The notes beneath the pieces were generated by a model that had not been told where the DNA came from, searched no databases, and saw nothing but the letters and a program-made list of their open reading frames with translations. Positions 33,433 to 41,656 of a DNA stretch of 56,734 bases are shown here, piece by piece (within the stretch, counting starts at the first letter, position 1; each line of letters starts with the position of its first letter). Source of the stretch: an uncultured Alphaproteobacteria bacterium (lineage in GTDB: Bacteria > Pseudomonadota > Alphaproteobacteria > RF32 > CAG-239); assembly GCA_944390455.1 (NCBI GenBank), contig CALXPU010000010.1, forward strand, positions 1 to 56,734. Direction: 5' to 3'. The position numbers and the translations under genes were made by a program.

Positions 33433-34755
33433 TTATGCTTTCTTTCCGTTAAGGCGCAAATAAGCCTTTTCTCTGCCGATAAGCGGCAACAAAGTTTTTA
33501 ATTCCGGTCCATTTGCCTGAGCGGTGAGAGCCATACGAATAGGGTGGAATAAATCCTTACCTTTTCTGCCGGTTGCTTCTTTAAGTTTATTCATCCAATT
33601 ATTGAAAGTGGCATCATCAAAATCGCCATCCGGAAGCATTTGCGCAGCTTGAGCCGTAAAGTCAGCATCTTCCATAATCGGTTCAATCTCTTTGTTGCAA
33701 ATATTATCCCACAACAAAACATCTTTGGCAACTTCAAGATTTCCTCTAACATCGTTCCAGAAATTTTCGCTCACGCCAAAATTATCTTTAAGCGCGCTAT
33801 AAGGCATATTGTGAACAAGTTTAGTATTAAATTTCTTCAACTCTTCTTCATCAAATTTCGGCTGAGCGTGTCCGATTTTGCTAAAATCAAGAGTTTGAGC
33901 CAAATCATCTAAAGAATAAAACGGTTCAATCGCTTCCGAAGTACCGAGCTTTGCCAAGAATGAGCAAATCGCCATAGCTTCAATGCCGTCTTCACGCAAT
34001 TCACGCACACCAAGACTGCCGAGTCGTTTAGAGAGTTTTCCCTCTTTACCGGTCAAAAGCGGCAAGTGTGCAAATGTCGGAACAGTTCCGCCAATAGCCT
34101 TAAACATCTGAATTTGTGCAGCTGTATTGGTAACGTGATCTTCACCTCTCACAATGTGTGTAATTTTGAAATCCACATCATCAATAACAGAAGGCAAGTG
34201 ATACAAATAGCTACCGTCTTCACGAATGATAATCGGGTCAGAAAGTTTACTTGCTTCATAGCGGCAAGTTCCTCTGACAACATCATCCCAAGCGATTTCT
34301 TCATCAATCAATTTAAAGCGATAGTGCGGCTTACGTCCTTCAGCCTGAAAGCGAGCAATATCAGCTTCTGTATAAGACAAAGCCTGTCTGTCATAAATCG
34401 GTGGTAATCCTCTGGAGAGTAATCTCTTGCGCTTAAATTCCAACTCCTCAGGTGTGTCATAACAAGCATAAATTCGCCCTTCTTGCTTTAATTTTTCAAC
34501 AACTTCATCATAGCGAGCAAAACGAGCGGATTGTCTTGCTTCTTCATCCCAAGAGATACCCAACCAAGTCAACGCATCTCTGATACCGTCTTCATATTCT
34601 TTTTTAGAGCGAAGTTTATCTGTATCATCAATTCTCAACAACAACTTACCGCCCATCTTCTTTGTCCAAAGATAGTTAAACAAGGCGGTTCTGGTATTAC
34701 CGATATGCATCCAGCCGGTAGGGCTTGGTGCAAATCTGACTTTAATATTTGACAT
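33433..34755 (-). CDS. gltX: Glutamyl-tRNA synthetase GltX
   Basis: Charges tRNA-Glu (and in many alphaproteobacteria also tRNA-Gln) with glutamate. Class I motifs are HIGN within PSPTGWMHIGNTR (about 17-20) and KLSKR (about 239-243). At 440 residues it is at the short end of the family (about 440-480). The ATG at 34755 starts MSNIKVRFAPSPTG. It is a single-gene unit. Confidence 0.96.
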   Translation of the reverse strand: MSNIKVRFAPSPTGWMHIGNTRTALFNYLWTKKMGGKLLLRIDDTDKLRSKKEYEDGIRDALTWLGISWDEEARQSARFARYDEVVEKLKQEGRIYACYDTPEELEFKRKRLLSRGLPPIYDRQALSYTEADIARFQAEGRKPHYRFKLIDEEIAWDDVVRGTCRYEASKLSDPIIIREDGSYLYHLPSVIDDVDFKITHIVRGEDHVTNTAAQIQMFKAIGGTVPTFAHLPLLTGKEGKLSKRLGSLGVRELREDGIEAMAICSFLAKLGTSEAIEPFYSLDDLAQTLDFSKIGHAQPKFDEEELKKFNTKLVHNMPYSALKDNFGVSENFWNDVRGNLEVAKDVLLWDNICNKEIEPIMEDADFTAQAAQMLPDGDFDDATFNNWMNKLKEATGRKGKDLFHPIRMALTAQANGPELKTLLPLIGREKAYLRLNGKKA

Positions 34756-34922
34756 TTGTTATTCCCCAATAAAAAATCAATTAGGCAAATAATACTTCGA
34801 AATTTTATAATTTCAATCTTAAAATCAAGAAAGCGTATATGAAAAATAATTTTTTACTTGCAATTAGTGCGGATTGAATATAAATAAAGCGATGATGAAT
34901 ATTAATTTTTAGGAGAAACAAA

Positions 34923-35159
34923 ATGCCTTCAGTTGTAAATGGCGATTTGTGCATCAAATGCGGAACATGCGCAGGTGTATGTCCTGTAGAAGCATTTCAT
35001 GTTTGTGATGAACAATATGTCGTAGATCCAGATACTTGCATTGATTGCGGTGTTTGCATTTCTGAATGCCCGCAAAGTGCAATCACATCTGATGATGAAG
35101 CAGAAGAAAAATGGGTAAAAGTAAATGCTGAACAAGCAAAGAGCTGCCCAAGCGCTTAA
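34923..35159 (+). CDS. Ferredoxin with two [4Fe-4S] clusters
   Basis: A 78-residue soluble electron carrier. CIKCGTCAGVCP and CIDCGVCISECP provide eight Cys for two [4Fe-4S] clusters; the second starts at about residue 40. A short acidic and polar C-terminal tail follows. AGGAGA lies before the ATG, and a hairpin terminator follows at 35186. It resembles clostridial-type ferredoxins more than the Fdx of the ISC system. Redox partners are not visible nearby. Confidence 0.95.
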   Translation: MPSVVNGDLCIKCGTCAGVCPVEAFHVCDEQYVVDPDTCIDCGVCISECPQSAITSDDEAEEKWVKVNAEQAKSCPSA

Positions 35160-35185
35160 TCTACTAAACAGATAGGATACAAAAG

Positions 35186-35225
35186 AAGGGCTTAAGAGGG
35201 AAACCTTTTTAAGCCTTTTATTTTA
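35186..35225 (+). terminator. Terminator after the ferredoxin gene
   Basis: GGCTTAAGAGG pairs with CCTTTTTAAGCC (one bulge) around GAAA at 35200-35203, followed by TTTTATTTT. Confidence 0.75.
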
Positions 35226-35236
35226 GGAAGAAGAAA

Positions 35237-35989
35237 ATGTCTAATTTTACCAATGATTATTTGCTGGACAAACAAGTAAAAATTTATCAACCGACAGATG
35301 GCTATCGCGCCTCAACGGATGCTGTGTTTTTATCGTCTTTGGTGGATGAAAGAAAATTGAAGAACGGGACTAAAATTTTAGACGTTGGCTCAGGAACCGG
35401 TGCAATTTCGCTATGTTTAGCATCAAGAATGAAAGACAAAAATGTAAAAATTAAGGGGCTGGACATTCAAAAAGAATTGGTAGAATTATCAAATCAAAGT
35501 GCTAAGGCAAATAATTTTCAAGACATTTTGTCATACGAAAATTTTGACATTAGAGAAGATAGAAAAGAAGAGCTAAATAGCTATGATATTGTAATCACAA
35601 ATCCGCCCTATAGCGATCATGATATGCCCTCGCCGAATGAAAGTAAAAAATTGGCGCATAATCATCAAAACTTTGATTTAACAGGATGGTTGATTTTTTG
35701 CATAAAAATGTTAAAATCAAAAGGAGAGTTGTATCTGATAAACAGAGCCGAGGCAATTAATGAAATATTGTCGGCATTGCATAATCGTGCAGGTGATATA
35801 AGAATTCTGCCGCTCTATTCGAAATATGGCCAAGACGCCAAAAGAGTAGTGATAATTGCCAAGAGGGGAGCGAGAGGAGTAACAAAAATTTTGCCTCCTT
35901 TTTATGTGCATAATCAAGATGGTTCTTATACAGATGAAGCTCAAAAAATTTTGCGCATGGGAAAGAATTTCTTTGATGAGGGCAAATGA
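35237..35989 (+). CDS. TrmN6-like tRNA1(Val) adenine-N6 methyltransferase
   Basis: A 250-residue class I methyltransferase. It opens with YQPTDGYRASTDAVFLSSL, has SAM motif LDVGSGTGAISL, and the N6-adenine/glutamine motif NPPY. The combination matches YfiC/TrmN6, which methylates A37 of tRNA1(Val). A ribosome site AGGAAG precedes the ATG. The next gene starts within its stop codon (ATGA overlap), so the two are co-translated. Confidence 0.82.
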   Translation: MSNFTNDYLLDKQVKIYQPTDGYRASTDAVFLSSLVDERKLKNGTKILDVGSGTGAISLCLASRMKDKNVKIKGLDIQKELVELSNQSAKANNFQDILSYENFDIREDRKEELNSYDIVITNPPYSDHDMPSPNESKKLAHNHQNFDLTGWLIFCIKMLKSKGELYLINRAEAINEILSALHNRAGDIRILPLYSKYGQDAKRVVIIAKRGARGVTKILPPFYVHNQDGSYTDEAQKILRMGKNFFDEGK

Positions 35990-37383
35990 TTAAAATAAAA
36001 GATTATGAGATTACCATAAACGAGGAAAAGAGCCCTTTATCCTGTTATAATCGCCTACATGAATATAAAATAGGCGCAAAAGAGATAACGCCGGAATTTT
36101 GTAAAGATATACTGTCTGCAACAGATAATTCCAAAGTAACACGAGAAATTATTGAATTAATCAAACAAAAAACGGATAAAAATTTAGTGGAATATGCTAA
36201 ATATCGTCCACTTTTGATTGGCAGTATCTTAAACCGCAAAGAACAGAAATCTGTTTTAGAAAAAATGCGAGATTTAATAGACGTCGTCAACGAAAAAAAC
36301 AGTAGGTTAAACACAGAAGATTATTTGTTGACAAGTCTGGTGTACGCTGGATTAAAAATCTCTTTACCAACGTATCTACAAAATCAGGATATAGATAAAA
36401 GGGATATTAAAAACATAGAGAGCTATCTGCTGGAGCAAAAAGTTTATCAAGAACAAACGAAAATACTGCAAGAGGCTCAAAAGAAAGCCACAGAAGGTAA
36501 AATTTTTAATCTAAAGCAAACAAATAATACTGAAAGAGGATATTTAGGTCATCAAAATTTAGAAGATTATTCAAAGCTGGAAATTGATGATATAAAAATT
36601 CTAACCATAGACAATTGCCAAAATATCCCTCAAGCGAATAATATAGATAGCTCAAAACTGGAGTTGCTAAATATAGAGCAAACAGACCTAGACGGTTTGG
36701 TGCTAAGATTACCAGAGAGTATAACAGATATTTCTTTCAAAGATGTAACTCATTTTTCTAAAGATATAGATTTCAGTAACTTGCAGAAATTATGGCGTGT
36801 ATTGATAGAGCAATCCGATTTGAGTGATACGGAAAATGTATTTTTCCCGCAAGGTGCAGAAATAGGATTGTTTTATATAGATGGAAAAACACAATTACCG
36901 CAGAATTTTGATTTATCACCGTTTGCTAATATAGTCTTGTTAGAATTAAATCAGGATAATATAGAAAAGATAAAAACATTTCCGGAAAAGGTTCAGACGT
37001 TAAGCGTTCGCAACTATCATGCGCAACAAAAAGTGCTAGATTTAAGCAGTATAAAAAAGTGTGAAAAAATAGAATTTCAGAACTCATGGTTGAGTAGGTT
37101 GGAAACGATAAAATTTCCTCAAAATGTCCAAGAAATCAATTTTAAAGATTGTAAAACCATGCCGGAGCAATTGCAACTGAATATAGAAGGCTTAAAACGC
37201 GTAGCACTAAGTGGAGAAACAGGCAGAAATGCTCCGTTATATGAATTAATTTTGCCACAAGATAAAAATATAGAATTAAAAATTGAAGAGCAAAACATAA
37301 AACCTAAGATATACTACGGAGCTAAGCCACTATCTCCGATACAAAAGATGATGAGTAAGATAAAGAATAACTTTTCACGATAA
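35986..37383 (+). CDS. Hypothetical protein with degenerate leucine-rich repeats
   Basis: A 465-residue protein without a signal peptide. The first 170 residues are mostly charged helices. From about 190 to 430 short strands recur at about 20-23 residue spacing (for example LELLNIEQTDLDGLVLRLP, ITDISFKDVTHF, KIEFQNSWLSRLETIKFP), a loose LRR or pentapeptide-like solenoid. No known family is recognised. It overlaps the TrmN6-like gene by 4 bp. It could be a surface, effector or scaffold protein; no experiment is implied. Confidence 0.6.
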   Translation: MIKIKDYEITINEEKSPLSCYNRLHEYKIGAKEITPEFCKDILSATDNSKVTREIIELIKQKTDKNLVEYAKYRPLLIGSILNRKEQKSVLEKMRDLIDVVNEKNSRLNTEDYLLTSLVYAGLKISLPTYLQNQDIDKRDIKNIESYLLEQKVYQEQTKILQEAQKKATEGKIFNLKQTNNTERGYLGHQNLEDYSKLEIDDIKILTIDNCQNIPQANNIDSSKLELLNIEQTDLDGLVLRLPESITDISFKDVTHFSKDIDFSNLQKLWRVLIEQSDLSDTENVFFPQGAEIGLFYIDGKTQLPQNFDLSPFANIVLLELNQDNIEKIKTFPEKVQTLSVRNYHAQQKVLDLSSIKKCEKIEFQNSWLSRLETIKFPQNVQEINFKDCKTMPEQLQLNIEGLKRVALSGETGRNAPLYELILPQDKNIELKIEEQNIKPKIYYGAKPLSPIQKMMSKIKNNFSR

Positions 37384-37396
37384 GAAAGCGATATAA

Positions 37397-37431
37397 AAAA
37401 AGTGCTTTGACAATATATCAAAGCACTTTAA
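37397..37431. terminator. Terminator after the LRR-like gene
   Basis: AAAGTGCTTTGA (37399-37410) pairs with TCAAAGCACTTT (37418-37429) around CAATATA. It lies between convergent genes. Confidence 0.8.
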
Positions 37432-37441
37432 AAATAGGTAA

Positions 37442-38071
37442 TCACTCACCAAGGCTAACACTTAAATCTCCACTGAGAAATCCCATATTGTCTGCGGCAT
37501 TTTCAATGGCTTCGGCCTGACGAATTTTAATCCGCTCATTACTTTCAATCCGTTTCAGCTCATTATAGCGAGCATCACGTCTTTCTTCCAGACGTTCAGC
37601 CTCAGGCGTATATCCTTGAGCATCTCGCTTAGCTGCTGCAGATATCATACTATCAACAGCTATCGTCATCGGCATGGATTTAAGACGCTGACCAGCAAAA
37701 GAAAAATCTTTCGGCGGAGTAACCATGATATAAAGGGATTTTAATTTTTCTCCCGTCATCTCATAACGCTTTCTAACTTCTTGCGTTATTTTCGAGGGAT
37801 TATTAATGACCTCGTCGAAAGGTAGTTCGTCAATGACTTCTTGGGTCAATGCTTTTAGTGTCATTACATAGGTGGATTCAGTCTCAAATAAATTAAGATC
37901 TAATCTCCCCTTAGTGTCTATGGTTAACTCAACGAAGTCCTTATAAACAACAGTTCTATCGTTGACCTGTTCTACACCCCATCTGAAAATGTACGCCATG
38001 ACAGTAAGAAAAAAGCCAAGAGTCAGAACGCATAATAGCGGTTCTTGCAAAGAAGATAAAAATTTTTTCAT
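37442..38071 (-). CDS. Hypothetical single-pass membrane protein
   Basis: A 209-residue protein with one membrane helix near the start (LLCVLTLGFFLTVMAYIF, about 12-29), then a mixed domain and a charged, probably coiled-coil C-terminal region (EAERLEERRDARYNELKRIE). No family is recognised. No Shine-Dalgarno sequence is seen; the segment before the ATG (TTACATTATG) resembles that of the lipoprotein gene at 10948. Together this could mean both came from a donor that initiates without SD. Confidence 0.6.
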   Translation of the reverse strand: MKKFLSSLQEPLLCVLTLGFFLTVMAYIFRWGVEQVNDRTVVYKDFVELTIDTKGRLDLNLFETESTYVMTLKALTQEVIDELPFDEVINNPSKITQEVRKRYEMTGEKLKSLYIMVTPPKDFSFAGQRLKSMPMTIAVDSMISAAAKRDAQGYTPEAERLEERRDARYNELKRIESNERIKIRQAEAIENAADNMGFLSGDLSVSLGE

Positions 38072-38156
38072 AATGTAAAAAAATTTAGTTAAACAATAAA
38101 TATATAAATAATTAATTTGTAAGATAAAATTAGCACGTATTTTTTTTTGTCAATAT

Positions 38157-38201
38157 TTTTTTCTAAAAAATGAAAATTAAAACGCTATTTTTTAGAAAAA
38201 A
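38157..38201. repeat. 14-bp inverted repeat in intergenic DNA
   Basis: TTTTTTCTAAAAAA (38157-38170) and TTTTTTAGAAAAAA (38188-38201) are reverse complements separated by 17 bp. Each arm is also nearly self-palindromic, so AT-richness alone may explain it. Confidence 0.4.
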
Positions 38202-38340
38202 TGTATAGAAATCTCCTAATTTATTAGAAAATAAATCAGCAAAAAAACTTTCGGTCTACTCTTGTTAATTAGTAAGGCGTGATGTTGTTTAAAGATTTTA
38301 CCGTGTTATTCTATGCGAAATTAGAGTTTAATGAAAACAT

Positions 38341-38371
38341 AAAAAAATCCCCTATCTGAAGATAGGGGATC
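38341..38371 (-). terminator. ptsN terminator
   Basis: ATCCCCTATC (38347-38356) pairs with GATAGGGGAT (38361-38370) around TGAA; seven T follow on the minus strand. Confidence 0.88.
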
Positions 38372-38386
38372 TCTTGAATGGAATAA

Positions 38387-38830
38387 TTAAGCATTTAATA
38401 TTGCATAAATTTCGTCAATTGAACGAGCTTTTCTCAACTTTTCGCAACTTCCCTCTGTTTTCAAAATACGAGAAAGCGCTGCTAAGGCTGTCAAGTGATC
38501 AGCACCGCTGTTTTCTGGACTAATGAGCAAGAAAACCAAATCAACAGGCTTTCCGTCCAAAGAATCAAAATCAACAGGTTCTTCCAGTCTTGCAAACATA
38601 CCGCAAACTTTATCTAAGCCTTCAATTCTGGCATGCGGAAAAGCAACACCTTCACCATAACCTGTGGAACCAAGATTCTCACGTTCCCAAACAGCGTCAA
38701 AAACAGCACGTTCATCTAAACCAGAAAGTGCGGCAACGCGTTCAGAGAGAACCTGAACAAGCTCACGCTTATTAGCTGCTTGAAGATTATCAAGAACAGC
38801 GTCTTTAGAAATTATGTCTGCAATATTCAT
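38387..38830 (-). CDS. ptsN: Nitrogen-PTS EIIA protein PtsN
   Basis: The phosphate-accepting output protein of the nitrogen phosphotransferase system, which adjusts potassium, nitrogen and stress responses. The active His is in GVAFPHARIEG (about 64). 147 residues is normal. The ATG at 38830 has GAGGA upstream; an upstream TTG in frame coincides with that ribosome site. It ends the kdsD-lptCA-lptB-hpf-ptsN series. No rpoN is present in this cluster. Confidence 0.93.
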   Translation of the reverse strand: MNIADIISKDAVLDNLQAANKRELVQVLSERVAALSGLDERAVFDAVWERENLGSTGYGEGVAFPHARIEGLDKVCGMFARLEEPVDFDSLDGKPVDLVFLLISPENSGADHLTALAALSRILKTEGSCEKLRKARSIDEIYAILNA

Positions 38831-38848
38831 TAGCTTATTCCTCAAAAA

Positions 38849-39415
38849 TTAGTTATCAGCTTTCGGTTCAACCCAACCGATATTACCGTCTTTACGACGA
38901 TATACCATACTAATATGGTTATTAGCGCTGTTTCTGAACATTTGAGCACATTCATTGCTCAAATCCATCAACATAACAGCTTCACTAACGGTACATACAG
39001 GAATATTTGCATCAGTTTCAGCAATAGTTAATGGAGCATTTTCATTAACATCAACTTCTTCATCTTGCTCAACCAACGGGAGAACAGCAGAGTAAGCTAA
39101 TTCTGCCAAACCGATTTTGCTCTTATGACCGCTCAATTTTGTTTTATGGCGGCGCAAACGAGTCGCAATGTGTTCATTAGCATTATCAAAAGCAGAATAA
39201 GGATCCGCAGCAGAACCTGAACCTTTCAATACAATATTTTTTGCAGGATGTACGGTAATTTCTGCACCAAAATCTTCGCCTTCTTTAGAAAAAGCAACAG
39301 AGCAGCTGATAGGAGCGCTGAAATACTTAGAAACAGAAGCTTCAACACCTTCTTCAACGTGTTTACGCAATTTATCGCTAATATCAACTTGTTTTCCTGA
39401 CAATGTAACTTTCAT
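38849..39415 (-). CDS. hpf: Long-form ribosome hibernation factor HPF
   Basis: Binds 30S subunits in stationary phase and dimerises 70S to 100S particles. The N-terminal S30AE domain (about 1-95) has VTLSGKQVDISDKLRKHVEE; the C-terminal dimerisation domain (about 130-188) has AVMLMDLSNECAQMFRN and SMVYRRKDGNIGWVEP. The 188 residues define the long form. The ATG at 39415 has GGGAA upstream. It sits between lptB and ptsN. Confidence 0.94.
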   Translation of the reverse strand: MKVTLSGKQVDISDKLRKHVEEGVEASVSKYFSAPISCSVAFSKEGEDFGAEITVHPAKNIVLKGSGSAADPYSAFDNANEHIATRLRRHKTKLSGHKSKIGLAELAYSAVLPLVEQDEEVDVNENAPLTIAETDANIPVCTVSEAVMLMDLSNECAQMFRNSANNHISMVYRRKDGNIGWVEPKADN

Positions 39416-39499
39416 AACATTTCCCTTCAATCATTTATTATTTTTCTAAACAAATCATATCCCGATTTACAACAAAAAGTCAATAAAAAAGGCCTAATT

Positions 39500-40246
39500 T
39501 TATATTGAAAAATTATCGCCGAGATAAACTTTTCTAACTTCCTCACTGGCAACAATTTCACTAGGAGTACCTTCCATTAAAACAGAGCCTCCATGTAATA
39601 TATAAGCTCTATCAATAATATCCAAGGTTTCACGAACATTGTGATCGGTAATAAGCACTCCCAGACCACGATTCTTTAATTGAGAAACGAGTTCACGAAT
39701 TTCCCCAACAGCAATAGGGTCAATACCAGCCAAAGGTTCATCTAAAAGAATATAGTTAGGTTGTCCGGCTAAAGCTCGAGCAATCTCAAGACGGCGACGT
39801 TCACCACCGGATAATGCTATGGATGGAGATTTTCTCAAATGCGCAATAGAAAATTCATTTAAGAGGTCTTCAAGCATTACATTTCTTTTTTCTTCATCAT
39901 CAACAACAATTTCTAAAACCGCCTTAATATTATCTTCAACGCTTAAATTACGGAAAATAGATGCTTCTTGCGGAAGGTAACCAATGCCCATTCTGGCGCG
40001 TTTATACATCGGTAAATAAGTAATATCTTGCCCGTCAATATGCACATCGCCGTAGTCTGGAGTAATAAGACCTGTAACACAATAGAAACAAGTGGTTTTG
40101 CCCGCACCGTTCGGTCCTAATAATCCGACAGCTTCGCCTCTTTTTACGTTCAAGGAAACATTACGCAAAACACTTCTATTCTTATATCTCTTACCGATAT
40201 TAAAAACTTCCAGAATAGAATTTTGTGCATCAGAATATTTATTCAT
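39500..40246 (-). CDS. lptB: LPS export ATPase LptB
   Basis: Drives LPS extraction from the inner membrane by the LptB2FGC complex. Walker [12 protein letters not shown] (about 43-53), signature LSGGERRRLEIARA and Walker B YILLDEPLAGIDP are those of LptB. 248 residues is normal. It follows the lptC-lptA fusion gene by 1 bp, so stoichiometry is likely coordinated. lptF and lptG are not in the window. Confidence 0.97.
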   Translation of the reverse strand: MNKYSDAQNSILEVFNIGKRYKNRSVLRNVSLNVKRGEAVGLLGPNGAGKTTCFYCVTGLITPDYGDVHIDGQDITYLPMYKRARMGIGYLPQEASIFRNLSVEDNIKAVLEIVVDDEEKRNVMLEDLLNEFSIAHLRKSPSIALSGGERRRLEIARALAGQPNYILLDEPLAGIDPIAVGEIRELVSQLKNRGLGVLITDHNVRETLDIIDRAYILHGGSVLMEGTPSEIVASEEVRKVYLGDNFSI

Positions 40247-40247
40247 A

Positions 40248-41654
40248 TTACTTATCCTTTTTCTCTTTTAGAGTGCTTTCAATTAACTTGCCGGAAATTC
40301 TTCCGCCGTTTTTAGCAATAAGTCTACTTTTAGAAGTAGTGAAATCAGATATAGCTTTATCACCTTTAACCATATTGCCGTTTTTAGTAATAACCACATT
40401 ACCTTCAAGTTCAGCAACATTCTTTTTAACAAAGTAAACACCGCTATTAGCTGTTGCTGTATTATCAGCTTGTGTGACTTTAACATCATCATAAAATCTG
40501 AATTCATCTTTTGATTGAAAATAAATAGCTTTAGGAGCGGTTATAACATTTGTCCCTTTATCTATTTTAACATTTTTTTCTAAAGTAAATGTCTTTTTAT
40601 TCAAATCGTAAATTCCACTTTCAGCAACAGCAGTGTAGCCGTTTTTATCTTTAACTTTCACGTTCTTCTCTAAAGTGAAAATTTTCTTTTTACTGTTATA
40701 AATTCCAAAGTCAGCGGTTGCAGTATAACCGTTACTGTCAACAATTTTGACATTATCAAAAAGTTTAACCAAACCGGTAGATGCCTGATATTCACCTCTA
40801 TCGGCAAAAGCTTTCTTTCCATCAGAATAGATTTCAGTGTGTCCTTTACTATAGGCTTTATCTATATCAAAACTTTTAGTATCTTTAAAGAAGGCGGTAA
40901 CAGTATTACCTTTTAAAGTATCTTTCCCTTTTTTTACAGTTGCATTTGTAGAAATAAATTTATTATCATTAAGAAAGAGAGTTGCTTTATCTGGAGATTT
41001 TAATTCAAAATCTTTACTCCTAATAACAACATTTTTAATAAGAGTTCCTATACCTTTTTTCTTATCAAAAGTAAATTTATCAGCTTCAAAATGTCCTCGT
41101 TCACCATCGCCAATAATTTTTTCATTACCAAAACCATATTCCTTGGCAAAATCATAAGTTGCACTATTGGTGTGCGCTTCCATTTCTTTATTATAGTTCG
41201 TAACAACATCCTTGTTTAATTTTAATATCTGCTGCTTTTGATTATATGTACCAAACTGAGCCGTTAAGGTGATGGTCTTCCCTTTATCAAGTGTTTTAGC
41301 AGAAGGATTTGTTAAATTGTATAATTTTTTTCCAGGCTCAATTTCTTCCACGACATCTGCGCGAAGCGTACTGAGTTGATTATCTTTTTCCGTAATCTCA
41401 AACACCGTGTTTTTCATACGGAATTTTTCAAAATAAACTTTTTCTTCATCTGCCAAAGCAAGAGTAGTATCGCTATTTGTATCAAAATCAAACAGTGCAA
41501 CTCCAACACCTAATAAAAGAGCGGTAAGACAAGGAAGAAAAAGTTTTAAGAAACGAACAACTTTGGTGCGTTTACTAATATAAACCTCTTCTTCCTCATC
41601 TAGAAGATTCTTTTCACCGCTAAAAAAGCTATCAATTTTTTGAGTCTCAAACAC
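40248..41654 (-). CDS. LptC-LptA fusion protein
   Basis: A single 468-residue polypeptide joins both LPS-bridge proteins. The N-terminal part is LptC-like: a cytoplasmic segment, one membrane helix (FLPCLTALLLGVGVALF, about 38-55) and a beta-jellyroll (FRMKNTVFEITEKDNQ). It continues into an OstA/LptA-like series of beta strands with repeated ATADFGIYNSKKK, AVAESGIYDLNKKT and ATANSGVYFVKKN. In most relatives lptC and lptA are two genes. The GTG at 41654, 2 bp after the kdsD stop, has GGAG upstream. A covalent bridge would cross the periplasm without a C-A interface. Confidence 0.83.
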   Translation of the reverse strand: MFETQKIDSFFSGEKNLLDEEEEVYISKRTKVVRFLKLFLPCLTALLLGVGVALFDFDTNSDTTLALADEEKVYFEKFRMKNTVFEITEKDNQLSTLRADVVEEIEPGKKLYNLTNPSAKTLDKGKTITLTAQFGTYNQKQQILKLNKDVVTNYNKEMEAHTNSATYDFAKEYGFGNEKIIGDGERGHFEADKFTFDKKKGIGTLIKNVVIRSKDFELKSPDKATLFLNDNKFISTNATVKKGKDTLKGNTVTAFFKDTKSFDIDKAYSKGHTEIYSDGKKAFADRGEYQASTGLVKLFDNVKIVDSNGYTATADFGIYNSKKKIFTLEKNVKVKDKNGYTAVAESGIYDLNKKTFTLEKNVKIDKGTNVITAPKAIYFQSKDEFRFYDDVKVTQADNTATANSGVYFVKKNVAELEGNVVITKNGNMVKGDKAISDFTTSKSRLIAKNGGRISGKLIESTLKEKKDK

Positions 41655-41656
41655 TC

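Larger units (their letters stand above)
38072..38386. other. AT-rich intergenic region, no gene seen
   Basis: About 315 bp without a credible ORF or RNA gene. It holds the ptsN terminator (38341-38371) and a 14-bp inverted repeat (38157-38201); I see nothing else. Confidence 0.6.
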
